Counted from the first letter of the stretch, positions 1-9,666 are shown. The stretch is DNA of 48,426 nt from Akkermansia muciniphila (GCA_945861575.1 CAMAVD010000010.1:1-48426); one strand, 5' to 3'. A program made the numbers and translations. The notes: generated from the letters alone by a model not told the origin.

Positions 1-687
1 GGTGGCCGCAGAATGGGTTCCATCCGCAATGAAACCGGGCCGCCCGGGGATAATCAGGTAGCTGCCAGGCTGGCTCTGGATCTCATAGTGGCCGCTCACA
101 TCGGTGAAGGTCCCGCTTAAGGCAAACCCGCGAGCATTCAAAAGAAATACAAAACTGCCCCCCAGAGGCGAACCGCCCTCCGCTGCCGTAATGCGCCCTC
201 GAATTCCCTGGACGTAGGGCTTCTGCGTCACCGTGAATGTTTGCGTCACATCTTTGAAGCCGTTCAACGGGTCCGAGATGCGATAAATAAATTTCCCGGC
301 GAGGATGCCTTTAATCCTATCCGTGCCGGGCACATCGAGTTCCACGCGGATTTGACCATTCACCGCGCCATCGTCGTCCCCAGGGACATTCAGATTGCGC
401 ACACCTCCGATGACCGGCAACTGACCATCTGTCACCGTGAATCCTCTGATCAAGCCGTCCGTGGAGGCGTCCACCGTGCCGTTCCCGTTGAGGTCGAAAA
501 GGCGATCCACTCGGACGCTCTGGCTGGGTTGCACGCCCGTGATGGTCAGCGTCACTTTGCCGACATAATCGTTGGCAATGCTGGCAGGCGCCACGGTCAG
601 ATTGACGGCCCACAAAGCCTGGCAAAGAAAGACGAGGTGGAGCGCAAGCCATCGGAAACAAAAAGCAGAAAGTGTAGAGCGCTTCAC
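1..687 (-). CDS. Secreted protein with EF-hand-like loop and carboxypeptidase-regulatory-like domain, C-terminus off window
   Basis: The minus-strand frame is open from a GTG at 687 to the window edge (229 codons, no stop), so only the N-terminal part is seen. It starts VKRSTLSAF followed by a hydrophobic stretch (residues ~8-30), which reads as a signal peptide. Near residue 70 a DLNGNGTVD stretch resembles the calcium loop of dockerin/EF-hand modules. From about residue 155, GIRGRITAAEGGSPLGG and the text after it resemble a carboxypeptidase-regulatory (transthyretin-like) beta-sandwich. A structural or adhesive exported protein is the inference; no enzyme motif is visible. The frame is open upstream (TTG is possible) and no clear Shine-Dalgarno sequence decides the start. 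Confidence 0.7.
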   Translation of the reverse strand, partial: MKRSTLSAFCFRWLALHLVFLCQALWAVNLTVAPASIANDYVGKVTLTITGVQPSQSVRVDRLFDLNGNGTVDASTDGLIRGFTVTDGQLPVIGGVRNLNVPGDDDGAVNGQIRVELDVPGTDRIKGILAGKFIYRISDPLNGFKDVTQTFTVTQKPYVQGIRGRITAAEGGSPLGGSFVFLLNARGFALSGTFTDVSGHYEIQSQPGSYLIIPGRPGFIADGTHSAAT

Positions 688-933
688 GAGTATTTTAGAT
701 GATTTAGAGGGGAACAACCTAAACACCCTAGGTTCAACCTCGAGTATAAACAAGCCGTTTCAGACGGCAGGATGTTTGTCTTTGTGGCTTGTCCCGCAGC
801 ACGTTCTGTATCCAAGGCGAATTGAACCAGAAACGTGAGGAACCCCTCTTTGATCTGGCGGTGCAGAAGCCGACGGCGGACAGGGATGGCCAAGCCTCCT
901 TAGGGCGTCTCCGACACGTGGAGGAGTTGAAGC
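688..933. other. Intergenic, no gene seen
   Basis: No credible coding region. It contains a TTGAACCAGAAAC motif near 823-836, close to GACCTAGAAAC at ~9552 and GAACCTAGAAAC at ~10240. This suggests the tail of a dispersed repeat. Confidence 0.4.
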
Positions 934-1270
934 TCAGTGCGAACGTGCGCCCAGGGCTTCGTAGAATCGTAGCGCCTCACGATAGCCTTCAATCAGCGAC
1001 GACGGCACCACGCCCTGGCTCCGCTGAATCGGTATTCCTTGGGAACCATGCGTGTCGGGCATCCACCCGAATAGGCTGGGTTCCATAGTCTCCCGGAAAG
1101 CCCTGTCGGCTGGCGGCAGGCGACACAGTCGAGACGGTGGTCCAATCCACCATCGGACGCGCGAAGGAATTCCTTGGCCCGTCTCCGAATCCACCACCGC
1201 GCCCTCTACGCTCACCTCCGTGATCGTGGCTTTGCGGCGCTCGACCACTTCCAAAGGCGACGAGGGCACC
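934..1270 (-). pseudogene. Degenerate coding remnant, family uncertain
   Basis: The minus strand stays open here. One frame reads VEGAVVDSETGQGIPSRV, which resembles a carboxypeptidase-regulatory-like beta strand. The surrounding sequence is not recognisable and another frame carries equally protein-like text, as expected of frameshifted, decaying DNA. It follows the oxidoreductase remnant in the same direction. It could also be a chance open frame. Confidence 0.3.
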
Positions 1271-1273
1271 ACT

Positions 1274-1441
1274 TCAGGATCCCCAGAGGTAACCCGCTTT
1301 CCCTTCCGCGATGGTTCGCGACAGCGGTTTTTCGCACCAGATGTCCTTGCCGGCTTTGGCAGCGGCAATGGAGATCAGCGCTGTCAGGGAAGTGATGGAT
1401 GTGCCGAGAATGCTGCGTCGGGTGAACCTAAGGTTGCCTTG
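1274..1441 (-). pseudogene. Gfo/Idh/MocA oxidoreductase remnant
   Basis: The minus strand reads FTRRSILGTSITSLTA, a twin-arginine-type export signal. It runs directly into IAAAKAGKDIWCEKPLSRTI, the hallmark AGKDVxCEKPL segment of secreted Gfo/Idh/MocA NAD(P)-dependent oxidoreductases. In intact members about 100 residues (the Rossmann nucleotide-binding half) separate these two parts. Here they are fused, no start codon is present (TAA lies a few codons upstream), and a TGA at 1274-1276 follows within 20 codons. This is a gene destroyed by internal deletions. The intact family is abundant in Verrucomicrobiota and Planctomycetota. Confidence 0.75.
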
Positions 1442-1481
1442 CCCTTGTCTTTAGCGGGGGGACACAGTACCTTGCTACAAC

Positions 1482-3677
1482 ATGCGGAGACGTTCCTGTG
1501 TGCCATTCCTAGCCGTCCTAACCACGGCCGTCCTGACCGCGGGCCTCCAGCCCTGCCGAGCTGCCTCCGTAAGCTTCGGCCTGCCACCAGGACTCCTCCC
1601 CCAACCCCAAACACTCACCCTCACTGCCGAACCGCCCGACGCAGAAATCCGAATCAGCTTCAACGGCTCTGTACCCAGCCAGGCGAGCCCGAACTCTGCC
1701 GCAAACGGCATTCCCTACTCCGAGCCCCTGTTGATCGATCGCACCCAGGTGATCCGGGCGCGTGCCTTTCCCAAGGACGGGTTGCCTTCCCCAGTCAACA
1801 CCCGAACGTTTGTGCTGGCTTCCTCTCTGCTGTCCCAGGCAACCAATCCGCCAGGTTTCCCCTCCCTCTGGGGTTCGGTTAAGGCGGACTACGCCCTGGA
1901 TCAACGTGTGGTCCAGGACCCTCGCTACCGAGACGGCTTCCTCTCAAACCTTCTGCAACTCCCCTGGGTCAGTTTGGTCGCTCCCCCGGCGGATCTGTTT
2001 GAAACCAATGGACTCTACGCGAACCCCCTTGAGAACGGCACGAACTGGGAAAGGCAGGTCTCCCTCGAGATCTTGAACCCAGCCAACGGCAGTCCCCCTC
2101 TTCAAATCGACGCCGGACTGCAGATCGTCGGCGAAAGCTCCCGCTCTCCCGAGGTGCCTAAACATTCCCTGCGCCTCGGCTTCAAATCACGCTTCGGACC
2201 TTCAAAGTTGCTCTATCCCGTCTTCCCAAACTCCACGATCACAGAATTCGACACCCTCACCCTCCTCGGTGGTTCGGTCGACGCTGTGCCGCAAAATTTC
2301 ATCGGCTCGGGTCTCGCCGTCCCCCTCCATCTTCGTGACGCTTTCCTAAAGCAGTCCCAGATTGAGATGGGTAGGCCAGGGGTGCACACCACCTACGCGC
2401 ATCTCTTTCTGAATGGTCTCTACTGGGGACTCTACCGGCTTTCCGAACGGCCAGACGCAAGCTACGCCAGCACCTACTTCGGGGGGCGCAAGTCCGATTA
2501 CGACGTGCTGAAGCACCTGGATTTTGCTCAGCTTGAGGTGGTCGACGGCGACCGCCAGGCCTGGGACGCACTGTACGCCATCGCCTCTCAAGGGCTTGAA
2601 GACCCCGCACGCTATGCAGCCATCCAGTCGTATCTCGATCTCACTGCCTTCATCGACTACCTGATTGTGAACATGCATCTGGGGAACGGCGACTGGCCCC
2701 AGAAAAACTGGTACACCCTGCGCCGACGCGCGCCAGGCGAGACCTTCCGCTTCTTCTGCTGGGATGGCGACGGTGTCCTAGGGCTTTTTGGTATCACGCT
2801 CAACAAAACCGGCTTTGCCACACCCAATACACCGGCGTTCCTCTATTCCAAACTGAGAGCAAACCCTGAGTTCCGCACCCTTTTTGGCGACAGAGTCCAG
2901 GCGCTCACCCTGGGCGATGGACCCTTGTCCGTCGCCGCCTGTCAGGAGCGTCTCCAGCGGCTGGCGGAATCAATGCAAAGCGGGATCGTCGGCGAATCCG
3001 CGCGCTGGGGGGACTCCTACTTTTTGCGCCGGGGGAAGGATCTCTTCACCTTCGACGATCACTGGTTACCAGAATTGGCTCGGGTCCTGGAGTCGGTCAT
3101 CCCCGATCGGCATCTCCGTTCGCTCGAACACTTCCGCGCGGCAGACCTGTCTCCCAGGATAGGCCCCCCTGATCCAATCCCCGCCTCCGGCATTGTCGGG
3201 CCGGATACACTCCTAAATCTGTCGCAAACGAACGCGTCGGGGACGATTTATTATTCACTAAACGGCACAGACCCTCGTCTTCCCGGGGGAAATCTGTCTA
3301 CCCAAGCGATGCCCTACTCAGTGGCCATCCCCATCACACACCCCGCCTCGTTGAAAGCACGGGTCAGGACTGCGAACGGGTGGAGCGCTCTCATCACCCA
3401 GCGGGTCCTTCCCTGGCCTGGTCCGGGATTCACAGCCGCTGAGACTATAAACGGGCAGGTCCGGCTGCGCTTTGCGGTTCGAGCGGGGTCCCGCTACGAG
3501 CTAAGGGCCTCGGAACAGGCCGACTCCAAGGACTGGGGCTTGGTCCAGGCCTTCCCTCCTCAGGAGATGGACGGTACCCTGGAATGGATCGACCCACGTC
3601 CCGCCGGGGCGACCTCCACCCGCTTCTACAAGCTGATCGCAAATCCAGGCTGGCCATCGCTCCCTCCTTCCGGCTAA
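1482..3677 (+). CDS. Secreted CotH-kinase-family protein with two HYR/CHB_HEX_C-like modules
   Basis: A 731-residue exported protein. The ATG start gives MRRRSCVPFL plus a hydrophobic core and an AxA-like site near residue 27. Residues ~45-110 resemble the chitobiase C-terminal-like fold (EIRISFNGSVPS). The central part (~200-560) is CotH-like: HLFLNGLYWGLYRLSE (~299), NGDWPQKNWYTLRR (~401) and CWDGDGVLG (~425). A second chitobiase-like module (~574-643) has TIYYSLNGTDPRLPGG. The end (~655-731) carries a YELRASEQ...STRFYKL module shared in style with two other secreted proteins here. CotH proteins of Bacillus spore coats are atypical kinases; activity in this type of large secreted homologue is not established. 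The CBM9-like gene follows after 9 bp, probably co-transcribed. Confidence 0.85.
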   Translation: MRRRSCVPFLAVLTTAVLTAGLQPCRAASVSFGLPPGLLPQPQTLTLTAEPPDAEIRISFNGSVPSQASPNSAANGIPYSEPLLIDRTQVIRARAFPKDGLPSPVNTRTFVLASSLLSQATNPPGFPSLWGSVKADYALDQRVVQDPRYRDGFLSNLLQLPWVSLVAPPADLFETNGLYANPLENGTNWERQVSLEILNPANGSPPLQIDAGLQIVGESSRSPEVPKHSLRLGFKSRFGPSKLLYPVFPNSTITEFDTLTLLGGSVDAVPQNFIGSGLAVPLHLRDAFLKQSQIEMGRPGVHTTYAHLFLNGLYWGLYRLSERPDASYASTYFGGRKSDYDVLKHLDFAQLEVVDGDRQAWDALYAIASQGLEDPARYAAIQSYLDLTAFIDYLIVNMHLGNGDWPQKNWYTLRRRAPGETFRFFCWDGDGVLGLFGITLNKTGFATPNTPAFLYSKLRANPEFRTLFGDRVQALTLGDGPLSVAACQERLQRLAESMQSGIVGESARWGDSYFLRRGKDLFTFDDHWLPELARVLESVIPDRHLRSLEHFRAADLSPRIGPPDPIPASGIVGPDTLLNLSQTNASGTIYYSLNGTDPRLPGGNLSTQAMPYSVAIPITHPASLKARVRTANGWSALITQRVLPWPGPGFTAAETINGQVRLRFAVRAGSRYELRASEQADSKDWGLVQAFPPQEMDGTLEWIDPRPAGATSTRFYKLIANPGWPSLPPSG

Positions 3678-3686
3678 AACGGCCGC

Positions 3687-4784
3687 GTGAAGAATCAAGC
3701 CGGGATCCTTGCGGTGCTGTCGGTTGCAGCAATGTTAGCCTCCATGCCCCTGGAGGCAGCCAACATTGGTGAGTGGAATCAGATGAGGCATATCGTGCCC
3801 CGCAGCTACCTTTGCTTCCGCGCCACCGAGGCCCCGGTGATCGACGGTGCCCTGCATGATAAGGCGTGGGCGAATGCCCCGTTCTCAGATCCCTTCGTGG
3901 ACATCATCGGCAGAGGGCACACGCGCCCGCGCCACCGCACTCAGGTCAAAATGATGTGGGACGACGAGTATCTCTACATCGGCGCCCAACTCGAGGAGCC
4001 GCATGTGTGGGGAACCATCACCCAGCGCGACGCGGTGATCTTTCAGGACAATGATTTCGAAATCTTCATCGACCCCAATGGGGACAATCACGAGTATTAT
4101 GAACTCGAGATCAACGCGCTGAATACCCTGTGGGATCTCTTCCTCAACAAGCCCTACAAAGATGGTGGCCGCGCACAAAACGAGTGGGATCTGGTAGGAG
4201 TGAAGACAGCGGTGCAGGTTCAAGGCTCGCTGAACAACCCGAAGGATCGTGACGGTGGCTGGACGGTCGAGATGGCTCTCCCCTGGAAATCTCTAGGCGA
4301 ACACGCCCATAGGCCCTCTCCCCCTTTGGAGGGAGATCAATGGCGAATGAATTTCTCCCGCGTGCAGTGGAAAACCACCGTCAAGAAAGGCGCCTATGTG
4401 AAAGTCCCCGGTCGGCGAGAGGACAACTGGGTCTGGTCCGCACAGGGCGTGGTGGACATGCATCGTCCGGAAATGTGGGGCTCCGTGCAATTCACCAGCC
4501 TGCCTCCAGGAAAAGCCAAACTTTTGCCGGACCCGACTGCCTACGGCCGCAAGTATCTCTACCAGGCCTACTACGCTCAACGGGCCTTCCAAGCCCACTA
4601 CAACAGGTTCGCGCGAAACATCGACGAGTTGCAACTGGTGAATGAGTTCAACGCGCGCCATCTGGTTTGGCCCCTGACCTTGACCCCGACAGACGACGGC
4701 TATCGCGTGCTGGCCGAGGTCCGGATCCCAGGGGGCAGCGAGCGCTGGTATATCCGCCAGGACGGCAAACTCTGGCGTGAGTGA
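3687..4784 (+). CDS. Secreted CBM9-like (carbohydrate-binding family 9) protein
   Basis: 365 residues from a GTG nine bases after the CotH stop. Residues 1-24 form a signal peptide (hydrophobic ILAVLSVAAMLASM, then EAAN). Residues ~41-270 match the CBM9-like/DOMON beta-sandwich: PVIDGALHDKAW, VKMMWDDEYLYIGAQLEEP, DNDFEIFIDPNGDNHEYYELEINA and GGWTVEMALPWKSL in the usual order. The remaining ~95 residues are less typical and include a basic, Trp/Tyr-rich end. Homologues bind sugars or occur fused to glycoside hydrolases; here the module stands alone. Polysaccharide binding at the cell surface is inferred. No catalytic motif is seen. Confidence 0.85.
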   Translation: MKNQAGILAVLSVAAMLASMPLEAANIGEWNQMRHIVPRSYLCFRATEAPVIDGALHDKAWANAPFSDPFVDIIGRGHTRPRHRTQVKMMWDDEYLYIGAQLEEPHVWGTITQRDAVIFQDNDFEIFIDPNGDNHEYYELEINALNTLWDLFLNKPYKDGGRAQNEWDLVGVKTAVQVQGSLNNPKDRDGGWTVEMALPWKSLGEHAHRPSPPLEGDQWRMNFSRVQWKTTVKKGAYVKVPGRREDNWVWSAQGVVDMHRPEMWGSVQFTSLPPGKAKLLPDPTAYGRKYLYQAYYAQRAFQAHYNRFARNIDELQLVNEFNARHLVWPLTLTPTDDGYRVLAEVRIPGGSERWYIRQDGKLWRE

Positions 4785-4826
4785 GGCCTCAGGGCACCCC
4801 CTCCTCCAGCCCCACCTTCTTTGGCG

Positions 4827-5459
4827 ATGAGCGAGCCTACAGCCCTTGCGGAATCGGCAGCCCCGAACAGCCTGATTTACCGCGTTCCCAACCTCCTGGA
4901 CCGCATCGTCTGGACAGATGTTTTCCCCAAAAGCCAACCCGTCGAGGTGGAACTCGGCAGCGGGGATGGATCCTTCCTAGCCCGCTGGGCGGAGGCCAAC
5001 CCCTGCCTCAATTATCTAGGAGTGGAGCGGCTGATAGGACGCCTCAAGAAGCTCGACAGAAAAGGGCGGAGACTCGAGCTCAAAAACCTGCGCCTAATCC
5101 GATTCGAGGCGTCGTATCTTCTGCGCTTTCTTCTGCCGAAATCCTCCGTCAGCGCGCTGCATATCTATTTCCCTGACCCGTGGCCCAAACGACGCCATCA
5201 AGACAAGAGGCTGGTGAACACCGCGTTTCCCCAACTGGCAGAAGCTGTGCTGGTACCGGGAGGCATCGTCTGGCTGCGCACCGATAGCGTCGATTATTTC
5301 AACCAGATGCTGGAAGTCTTCGCGGCCGAGACTGCGCGCTTTGAGCGAGTGGAGACCCCGGAGTCCATGGCGGCCGTCACGACCGACTTCGAAAGGCATT
5401 TCAACGGCAAGGGCATCCCCACCCAGCGCGCTGGCTACCGGTCTCTGCGGACTATTTGA
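4827..5459 (+). CDS. trmB: tRNA (guanine-N7-)-methyltransferase
   Basis: A SAM-dependent enzyme that methylates G46 in the variable loop of tRNAs. The 210-residue product has motif I as VEVELGSGDGSF, GVERLIGRLKK, and the family-diagnostic YFPDPWPKRRHQDKRLV followed by a TDSVDYFNQM stretch. The ATG at 4827 (MSEPTALAES) is preferred over a TTG two codons upstream. It lies 42 bp after the CBM9-like gene and is a housekeeping gene unrelated to its secreted neighbours. Length is normal for the family and no key residue appears to be missing. Confidence 0.93.
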   Translation: MSEPTALAESAAPNSLIYRVPNLLDRIVWTDVFPKSQPVEVELGSGDGSFLARWAEANPCLNYLGVERLIGRLKKLDRKGRRLELKNLRLIRFEASYLLRFLLPKSSVSALHIYFPDPWPKRRHQDKRLVNTAFPQLAEAVLVPGGIVWLRTDSVDYFNQMLEVFAAETARFERVETPESMAAVTTDFERHFNGKGIPTQRAGYRSLRTI

Positions 5460-5504
5460 CATCCTGCTTTCGTTCGGCATGAGCCTAGGCTAGCGTCTCC
5501 GCAA

Positions 5505-6548
5505 ATGAATGCGGTGCCCTCGCGTGTCCGACACTTCGCCAGCGACAACTATGCAGGCATCTGCCCTGAAGCATGGGAAGCCCTGGCGGAGGCGAACCAC
5601 GGCCACGTCTCCAGCTATGGGGACGACGAGTGGACCACCCGCGCGGCCGACCAACTCCGTGACCTTTTCGAAACCCGATGCGAGGTCTTCTTCACCTTCA
5701 ACGGCACGGCCGCGAATTCCCTGTCGCTGGCGTCCATGTGCCAGTCCTATCACAGCATCCTCTGTCACGAGACCGCGCATGTAGAAACCGACGAATGTGG
5801 TGCGCCCGAATTCTTCTCCAATGGAACCAAAGTCCTGCTCCTCCCCGGCGAGAACGGGAAGATCGATCCCACCGGCATCGAGCGTGCGGTCAAGAAGCGC
5901 TCCGACATCCACTATCCCAAGCCTCACGCCGTCAGCCTCACTCAAGCCACGGAACTGGGAACAGTTTACTCCGTAGACGAGATCCGTTCGGTCTGGGCCC
6001 AATGCAAAAAGCATGGGCTAAGACTGCACATGGATGGTGCCCGCTTCGCCAATGCCGTCGCCTCCCTGGGCGTCACCCCCAAGGAGATCACTTGGCAGGC
6101 AGGTGTGGATGCCCTCTGCTTCGGAGGCACTAAGAATGGGATGCCTGTGGGTGAAGCGGTGGTCTTCTTTAACCTGGAGCTGGCACGCGAGTTTGACTAC
6201 CGGTGCAAGCAGGCCGGACAGCTGGCCTCCAAAATGCGGTTCCTCGCCGCCCCCTGGGTCGGCATGTTGAGAGACGGTGCCTGGCTCAAGCGGGCGACCC
6301 ATGCCAACGACATGGCGGCTCTGCTGGAGAACGAGCTCAGGGCACTGCCTGAACTCCGTATTCTCTTCCCTCGACAAGCCAACGCTGTTTTCGTGCAACT
6401 CACTGCTGGAAAGGCGGATAAGCTTCGAGCGACGGGCTGGAAATTCTACACTTTCATCGGCCAAGGGGGCTGCCGCTTCATGTGCGCTTGGGACACCCAA
6501 CCCGCAGATGTCCACGCTTTGGTCGCCGACCTGCGCGCGCTGCCGTGA
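5505..6548 (+). CDS. Threonine aldolase / beta-eliminating-lyase family PLP enzyme
   Basis: 347 residues, fold-type I PLP enzyme of the low-specificity L-threonine aldolase group, which cleaves threonine/allo-threonine to glycine and acetaldehyde. Visible landmarks are FASDNYAGICPEAWEAL at the N-terminus, TFNGTAAN (~64-71), HETAHVETDECGAPEF, the HMDGARFANA strand (175-184) and CFGGTKNGM with the probable Schiff-base lysine at K210. The ATG at 5505 is well placed, 45 bp after trmB. The exact substrate cannot be settled from sequence, so no symbol is given. Confidence 0.88.
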   Translation: MNAVPSRVRHFASDNYAGICPEAWEALAEANHGHVSSYGDDEWTTRAADQLRDLFETRCEVFFTFNGTAANSLSLASMCQSYHSILCHETAHVETDECGAPEFFSNGTKVLLLPGENGKIDPTGIERAVKKRSDIHYPKPHAVSLTQATELGTVYSVDEIRSVWAQCKKHGLRLHMDGARFANAVASLGVTPKEITWQAGVDALCFGGTKNGMPVGEAVVFFNLELAREFDYRCKQAGQLASKMRFLAAPWVGMLRDGAWLKRATHANDMAALLENELRALPELRILFPRQANAVFVQLTAGKADKLRATGWKFYTFIGQGGCRFMCAWDTQPADVHALVADLRALP

Positions 6549-6700
6549 GATCCGTCCGCTAGGGCTGTCAAAGACCAGACCCGGGGCTTGCTTGCAACGG
6601 CTATTTACAGGAGAGTCTGACAGCCTTGGAAACACGGCCGTTGCAGTGCTCCTGGAAAGCGACCGCCATAACCCTGGACTTTAAAAAAGCCGTTCGACGT

Positions 6701-9496
6701 ATGCATTTCACCCGCAGTGTGTCCTCCGCCGTCCACTGGATAAGCCCACTACTCACCGGCTCCTGCCGGTCCCTTGCGCTGCTGCTTCTGTGGATCGGCG
6801 CTCTCTCAAACTCCCAAGCTGGAGACTTTCCCGGTGTCTTGCATAGCTGGGGAGACAGCTCAGGAATGCGGACAACTCCGCCTGCAGGTTTGGGAAAAGT
6901 GTTGGCCATCTCCGCCAGCCGTGCCCATAGCCTGGCCATCAAGGCGGACGGCGGTGTGGTAACCTGGGGCACTGAAGCGCCCCCTGTCCCCAACAGTCTG
7001 CCGAAGATCTCCCAAGTTGCCGCCGGTTTCTACCACAGCGTGGCCCTAGGTACGAATGGGTTGGTTTATTCCTGGGGAGGAGAAACTGCCCTCAAAACAC
7101 CCGATGGACTCAATAGTGTGGTGGCGATCGCAGCAGGCGAGCAGCACACCATGGCTCTACGTGCCAACGGCACAGTAATCGTCTGGGGCCTAAACTACTC
7201 CGGACAGCTCAACGTCCCCAACGGCCTCGGCGGCGTCAAAGCGATCGCAGCCGGCGACAACCACTGCCTCGCCTTGCTCTCGAACGGGCGTGTCGTCGGT
7301 TGGGGAGATAATCGTTTCGAACAAGCTCCCTCCCAACTCGCCGTTAACGCCACCGCGATCGCGATCGCCGCAGGAACCTCCCACAGCTTGGCTCTCCTGT
7401 CCGACGGCAGCCTGCATATATGGGGGGATCAGAGGATGGGACAGGCAGCCGTCCCAGCCAACTTGGGCAAGGTGACCCAGATCGCAGCGGGCGGAAATTG
7501 CACACTCGTGATCACAGCCAATCGCCTCGTCAGGGCCTGGGGGGAGCCCGAATCCCCACTGCTAGATGTGCCTCAAACGCTCGTCAATGCCTTCCGGCTG
7601 AGCGCCGGACTGGGTCATGCCCTGGCCATCCAAGTGGATCCACCGGTGATTCAAACCCAGCCGGTTGGGGGCGATCTGCTGATCGGATCCCCCATCACCT
7701 TCAGCGTAGGCGTGACGGGCAGCGACCCTCTGACCTACCAATGGCTGCATGCAGGAACGAATCTCCCCACCGCAACAACTCCCACTCTGACACTCAATTC
7801 CGTCCAGTCCTCGGATGAGGGACTCTACAGCGTGTCCATCGCGAACGGAGCAGGGTCTGTGCAGAGCGGCAACGCGCTGCTGACCGTGCGCATCCCGCCT
7901 ACGATCAGCGTCCAACCGGTCGACGCCACGGTAGGGCAAGGGAAGAGCTTGAGTTTCAAGGTGGTGGCAACGGGGCCCAATCTGACTTTCCGATGGCGTC
8001 TGGCCAACTCCCCCCTGCCCTTTGGCGTCTTCTCCACTTACAATATCGCTTCAGCCCAACTGGCAGACATCGGTGGCTACTCGGTCGTAGTGAGCAATTC
8101 GTTCGGTGTGATCACCAGCCGGGTCGCCACCCTCTTGGTAAAGCCGCTGCCCACCATTGTGTCCCAGCCCGTTTCGAAGGAGGTTTTTCCCGGCGTGGCC
8201 ACGTCGTTTTCGGTATCAGCCCTCAACGGCGAGTCCTATCAGTGGTTCAAGAATGGGCAACCCCTGGAGGGCGAAACCACCCCAAACCTACAGATCAATC
8301 CAGTCGGCGCTCAGCACCAAGGCAGCTATCATGTGCGAGTCAGCAATACTTGGGGCGAAATCAATAGTGATCCTGCCACTCTGACCGTCACGCCGGTGTC
8401 CGGCTACTCCGAACTCTTTGGATGGGGTGAGACCGAGGTCTGGAATGGGTCCGCGTTCGTCAATGTGCTGCCCCCCGCGGGATTGGCCGGCATTCAGCTC
8501 TTTACCGCAGGACAGCGCCATGGCCTAGCCTATCGCACCACCGGAACCTTGATCGGCTGGGGGGACAATTCCAACGGCGAGATCACCATACCCGGGGACC
8601 TCGGGCCTCTCTTAGGGATCGCAGCGGGCGACGGATTCAGCGTGGCGCTTCGGACGGATGGAACCGTGCGGGCTTGGGGCAGGACAGATGGAGCTCGCAC
8701 TTCGGTTCCCGCAAATTTGTCCCAGGTGATATCCATCGCGGCGGGCTACAGCCATACTCTGGCGCTGCGAGCCGATGGCTCCGTGATCGGATGGGGAACG
8801 ACCCCGGATGGGGAATCCGCCGTGCCTGGTAATCTCGGGAAGGCGAAAGCGATCGCTGCAGGACTCTCCTATAACTTGGTAATTCTTCAAAATGGAACTG
8901 TCACCGGCTGGGGCCGAAACGACTTCGGCCAGCGACGGCCGCCCACCGGGCTATCGAACGTGGTTGCGGTAGCGGCCGGACAAGCCCATTCCGTGGCCTT
9001 GCTCGGAGACGGCACCCTCAGAGCTTGGGGGGACAACTCCTTCGGACAAACCTCGATTCCCTCCCTCAGTGCGAAAGCCATCGCGATCGCGGCGGGAGCG
9101 GATCATTCCATCGCATTGCTCGCAAACAATCAGGTGGTCGTCTGGGGCAGCAACAATTCAGGGCAGAGAGAGCCACCGAGCGAGGCCCAACCGGCTATCG
9201 GTATCAGTGCATTCGGAGACCATTGCGTCGTCAACCGGCGTCGAGGGCTGCGCTTCAGCAATGTCCGCCTCACCAATGGGCGATTCGGCCTCACGCTCTC
9301 CTCAGCCGACGGCGCAGCCATCGACGCGACCCGGGCCGCTAAAATCAAACTCTATATCTCGGAGGACGCAGGGCTTCCTCTGGATCAATGGAGCCTCGGC
9401 GGGACATTGAGCCTGTCGAATGGAGAGCTGCGAATCCTGGAACTGTTGAACACCTCCCGGACGGCCCGCTTCTACCGCGCGGTGGAACAGCCCTAG
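6701..9496 (+). CDS. Giant secreted RCC1-repeat protein with central Ig-like domains
   Basis: 931 residues from ATG 6701. A TTG 25 codons upstream is rejected because the signal peptide (MHFTRSVSSA... LALLLLWIGAL ... NSQA) starts at this ATG. Residues ~25-310 are RCC1-type blades built on the pattern IAAG-xx-HSLAL-xx-DG-xVxxWG. Residues ~313-566 hold three Ig-like domains (SDEGLYSVSIANGAGS, IGGYSVVVSN, HQGSYHVRVSN). Residues ~567-840 return to RCC1 blades. The end (~845-931) finishes RFYRAVEQP. RCC1 repeats fold as beta-propellers, so two propellers joined by an Ig stalk is the inferred shape, with a role in surface binding. No catalytic or anchor motif is seen. Confidence 0.88.
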   Translation: MHFTRSVSSAVHWISPLLTGSCRSLALLLLWIGALSNSQAGDFPGVLHSWGDSSGMRTTPPAGLGKVLAISASRAHSLAIKADGGVVTWGTEAPPVPNSLPKISQVAAGFYHSVALGTNGLVYSWGGETALKTPDGLNSVVAIAAGEQHTMALRANGTVIVWGLNYSGQLNVPNGLGGVKAIAAGDNHCLALLSNGRVVGWGDNRFEQAPSQLAVNATAIAIAAGTSHSLALLSDGSLHIWGDQRMGQAAVPANLGKVTQIAAGGNCTLVITANRLVRAWGEPESPLLDVPQTLVNAFRLSAGLGHALAIQVDPPVIQTQPVGGDLLIGSPITFSVGVTGSDPLTYQWLHAGTNLPTATTPTLTLNSVQSSDEGLYSVSIANGAGSVQSGNALLTVRIPPTISVQPVDATVGQGKSLSFKVVATGPNLTFRWRLANSPLPFGVFSTYNIASAQLADIGGYSVVVSNSFGVITSRVATLLVKPLPTIVSQPVSKEVFPGVATSFSVSALNGESYQWFKNGQPLEGETTPNLQINPVGAQHQGSYHVRVSNTWGEINSDPATLTVTPVSGYSELFGWGETEVWNGSAFVNVLPPAGLAGIQLFTAGQRHGLAYRTTGTLIGWGDNSNGEITIPGDLGPLLGIAAGDGFSVALRTDGTVRAWGRTDGARTSVPANLSQVISIAAGYSHTLALRADGSVIGWGTTPDGESAVPGNLGKAKAIAAGLSYNLVILQNGTVTGWGRNDFGQRRPPTGLSNVVAVAAGQAHSVALLGDGTLRAWGDNSFGQTSIPSLSAKAIAIAAGADHSIALLANNQVVVWGSNNSGQREPPSEAQPAIGISAFGDHCVVNRRRGLRFSNVRLTNGRFGLTLSSADGAAIDATRAAKIKLYISEDAGLPLDQWSLGGTLSLSNGELRILELLNTSRTARFYRAVEQP

Positions 9497-9638
9497 CAGC
9501 ACCCCCCCCGACGCGGTGATACGGTTGTTGTGATGTGCGGAAACCTCATTGGACCTAGAAACCCGAGTTGAGCGGCGTCGAGATGCGCAAAAGCTTGAGT
9601 GAGCATGGCTTGAGTCGAACCGCCCTGTCCGCCATCCT

Positions 9639-9666
9639 GTCCGCCATAGCTTTAGCGACGGTGGAA
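9639..9666. repeat. TGTCCGCC-type imperfect palindrome
   Basis: TGTCCGCCATAGC ... AGCGACGGTGGA forms an imperfect inverted repeat. It shares its core with the elements at 10000-10030 and 47699-47730. Confidence 0.5.
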
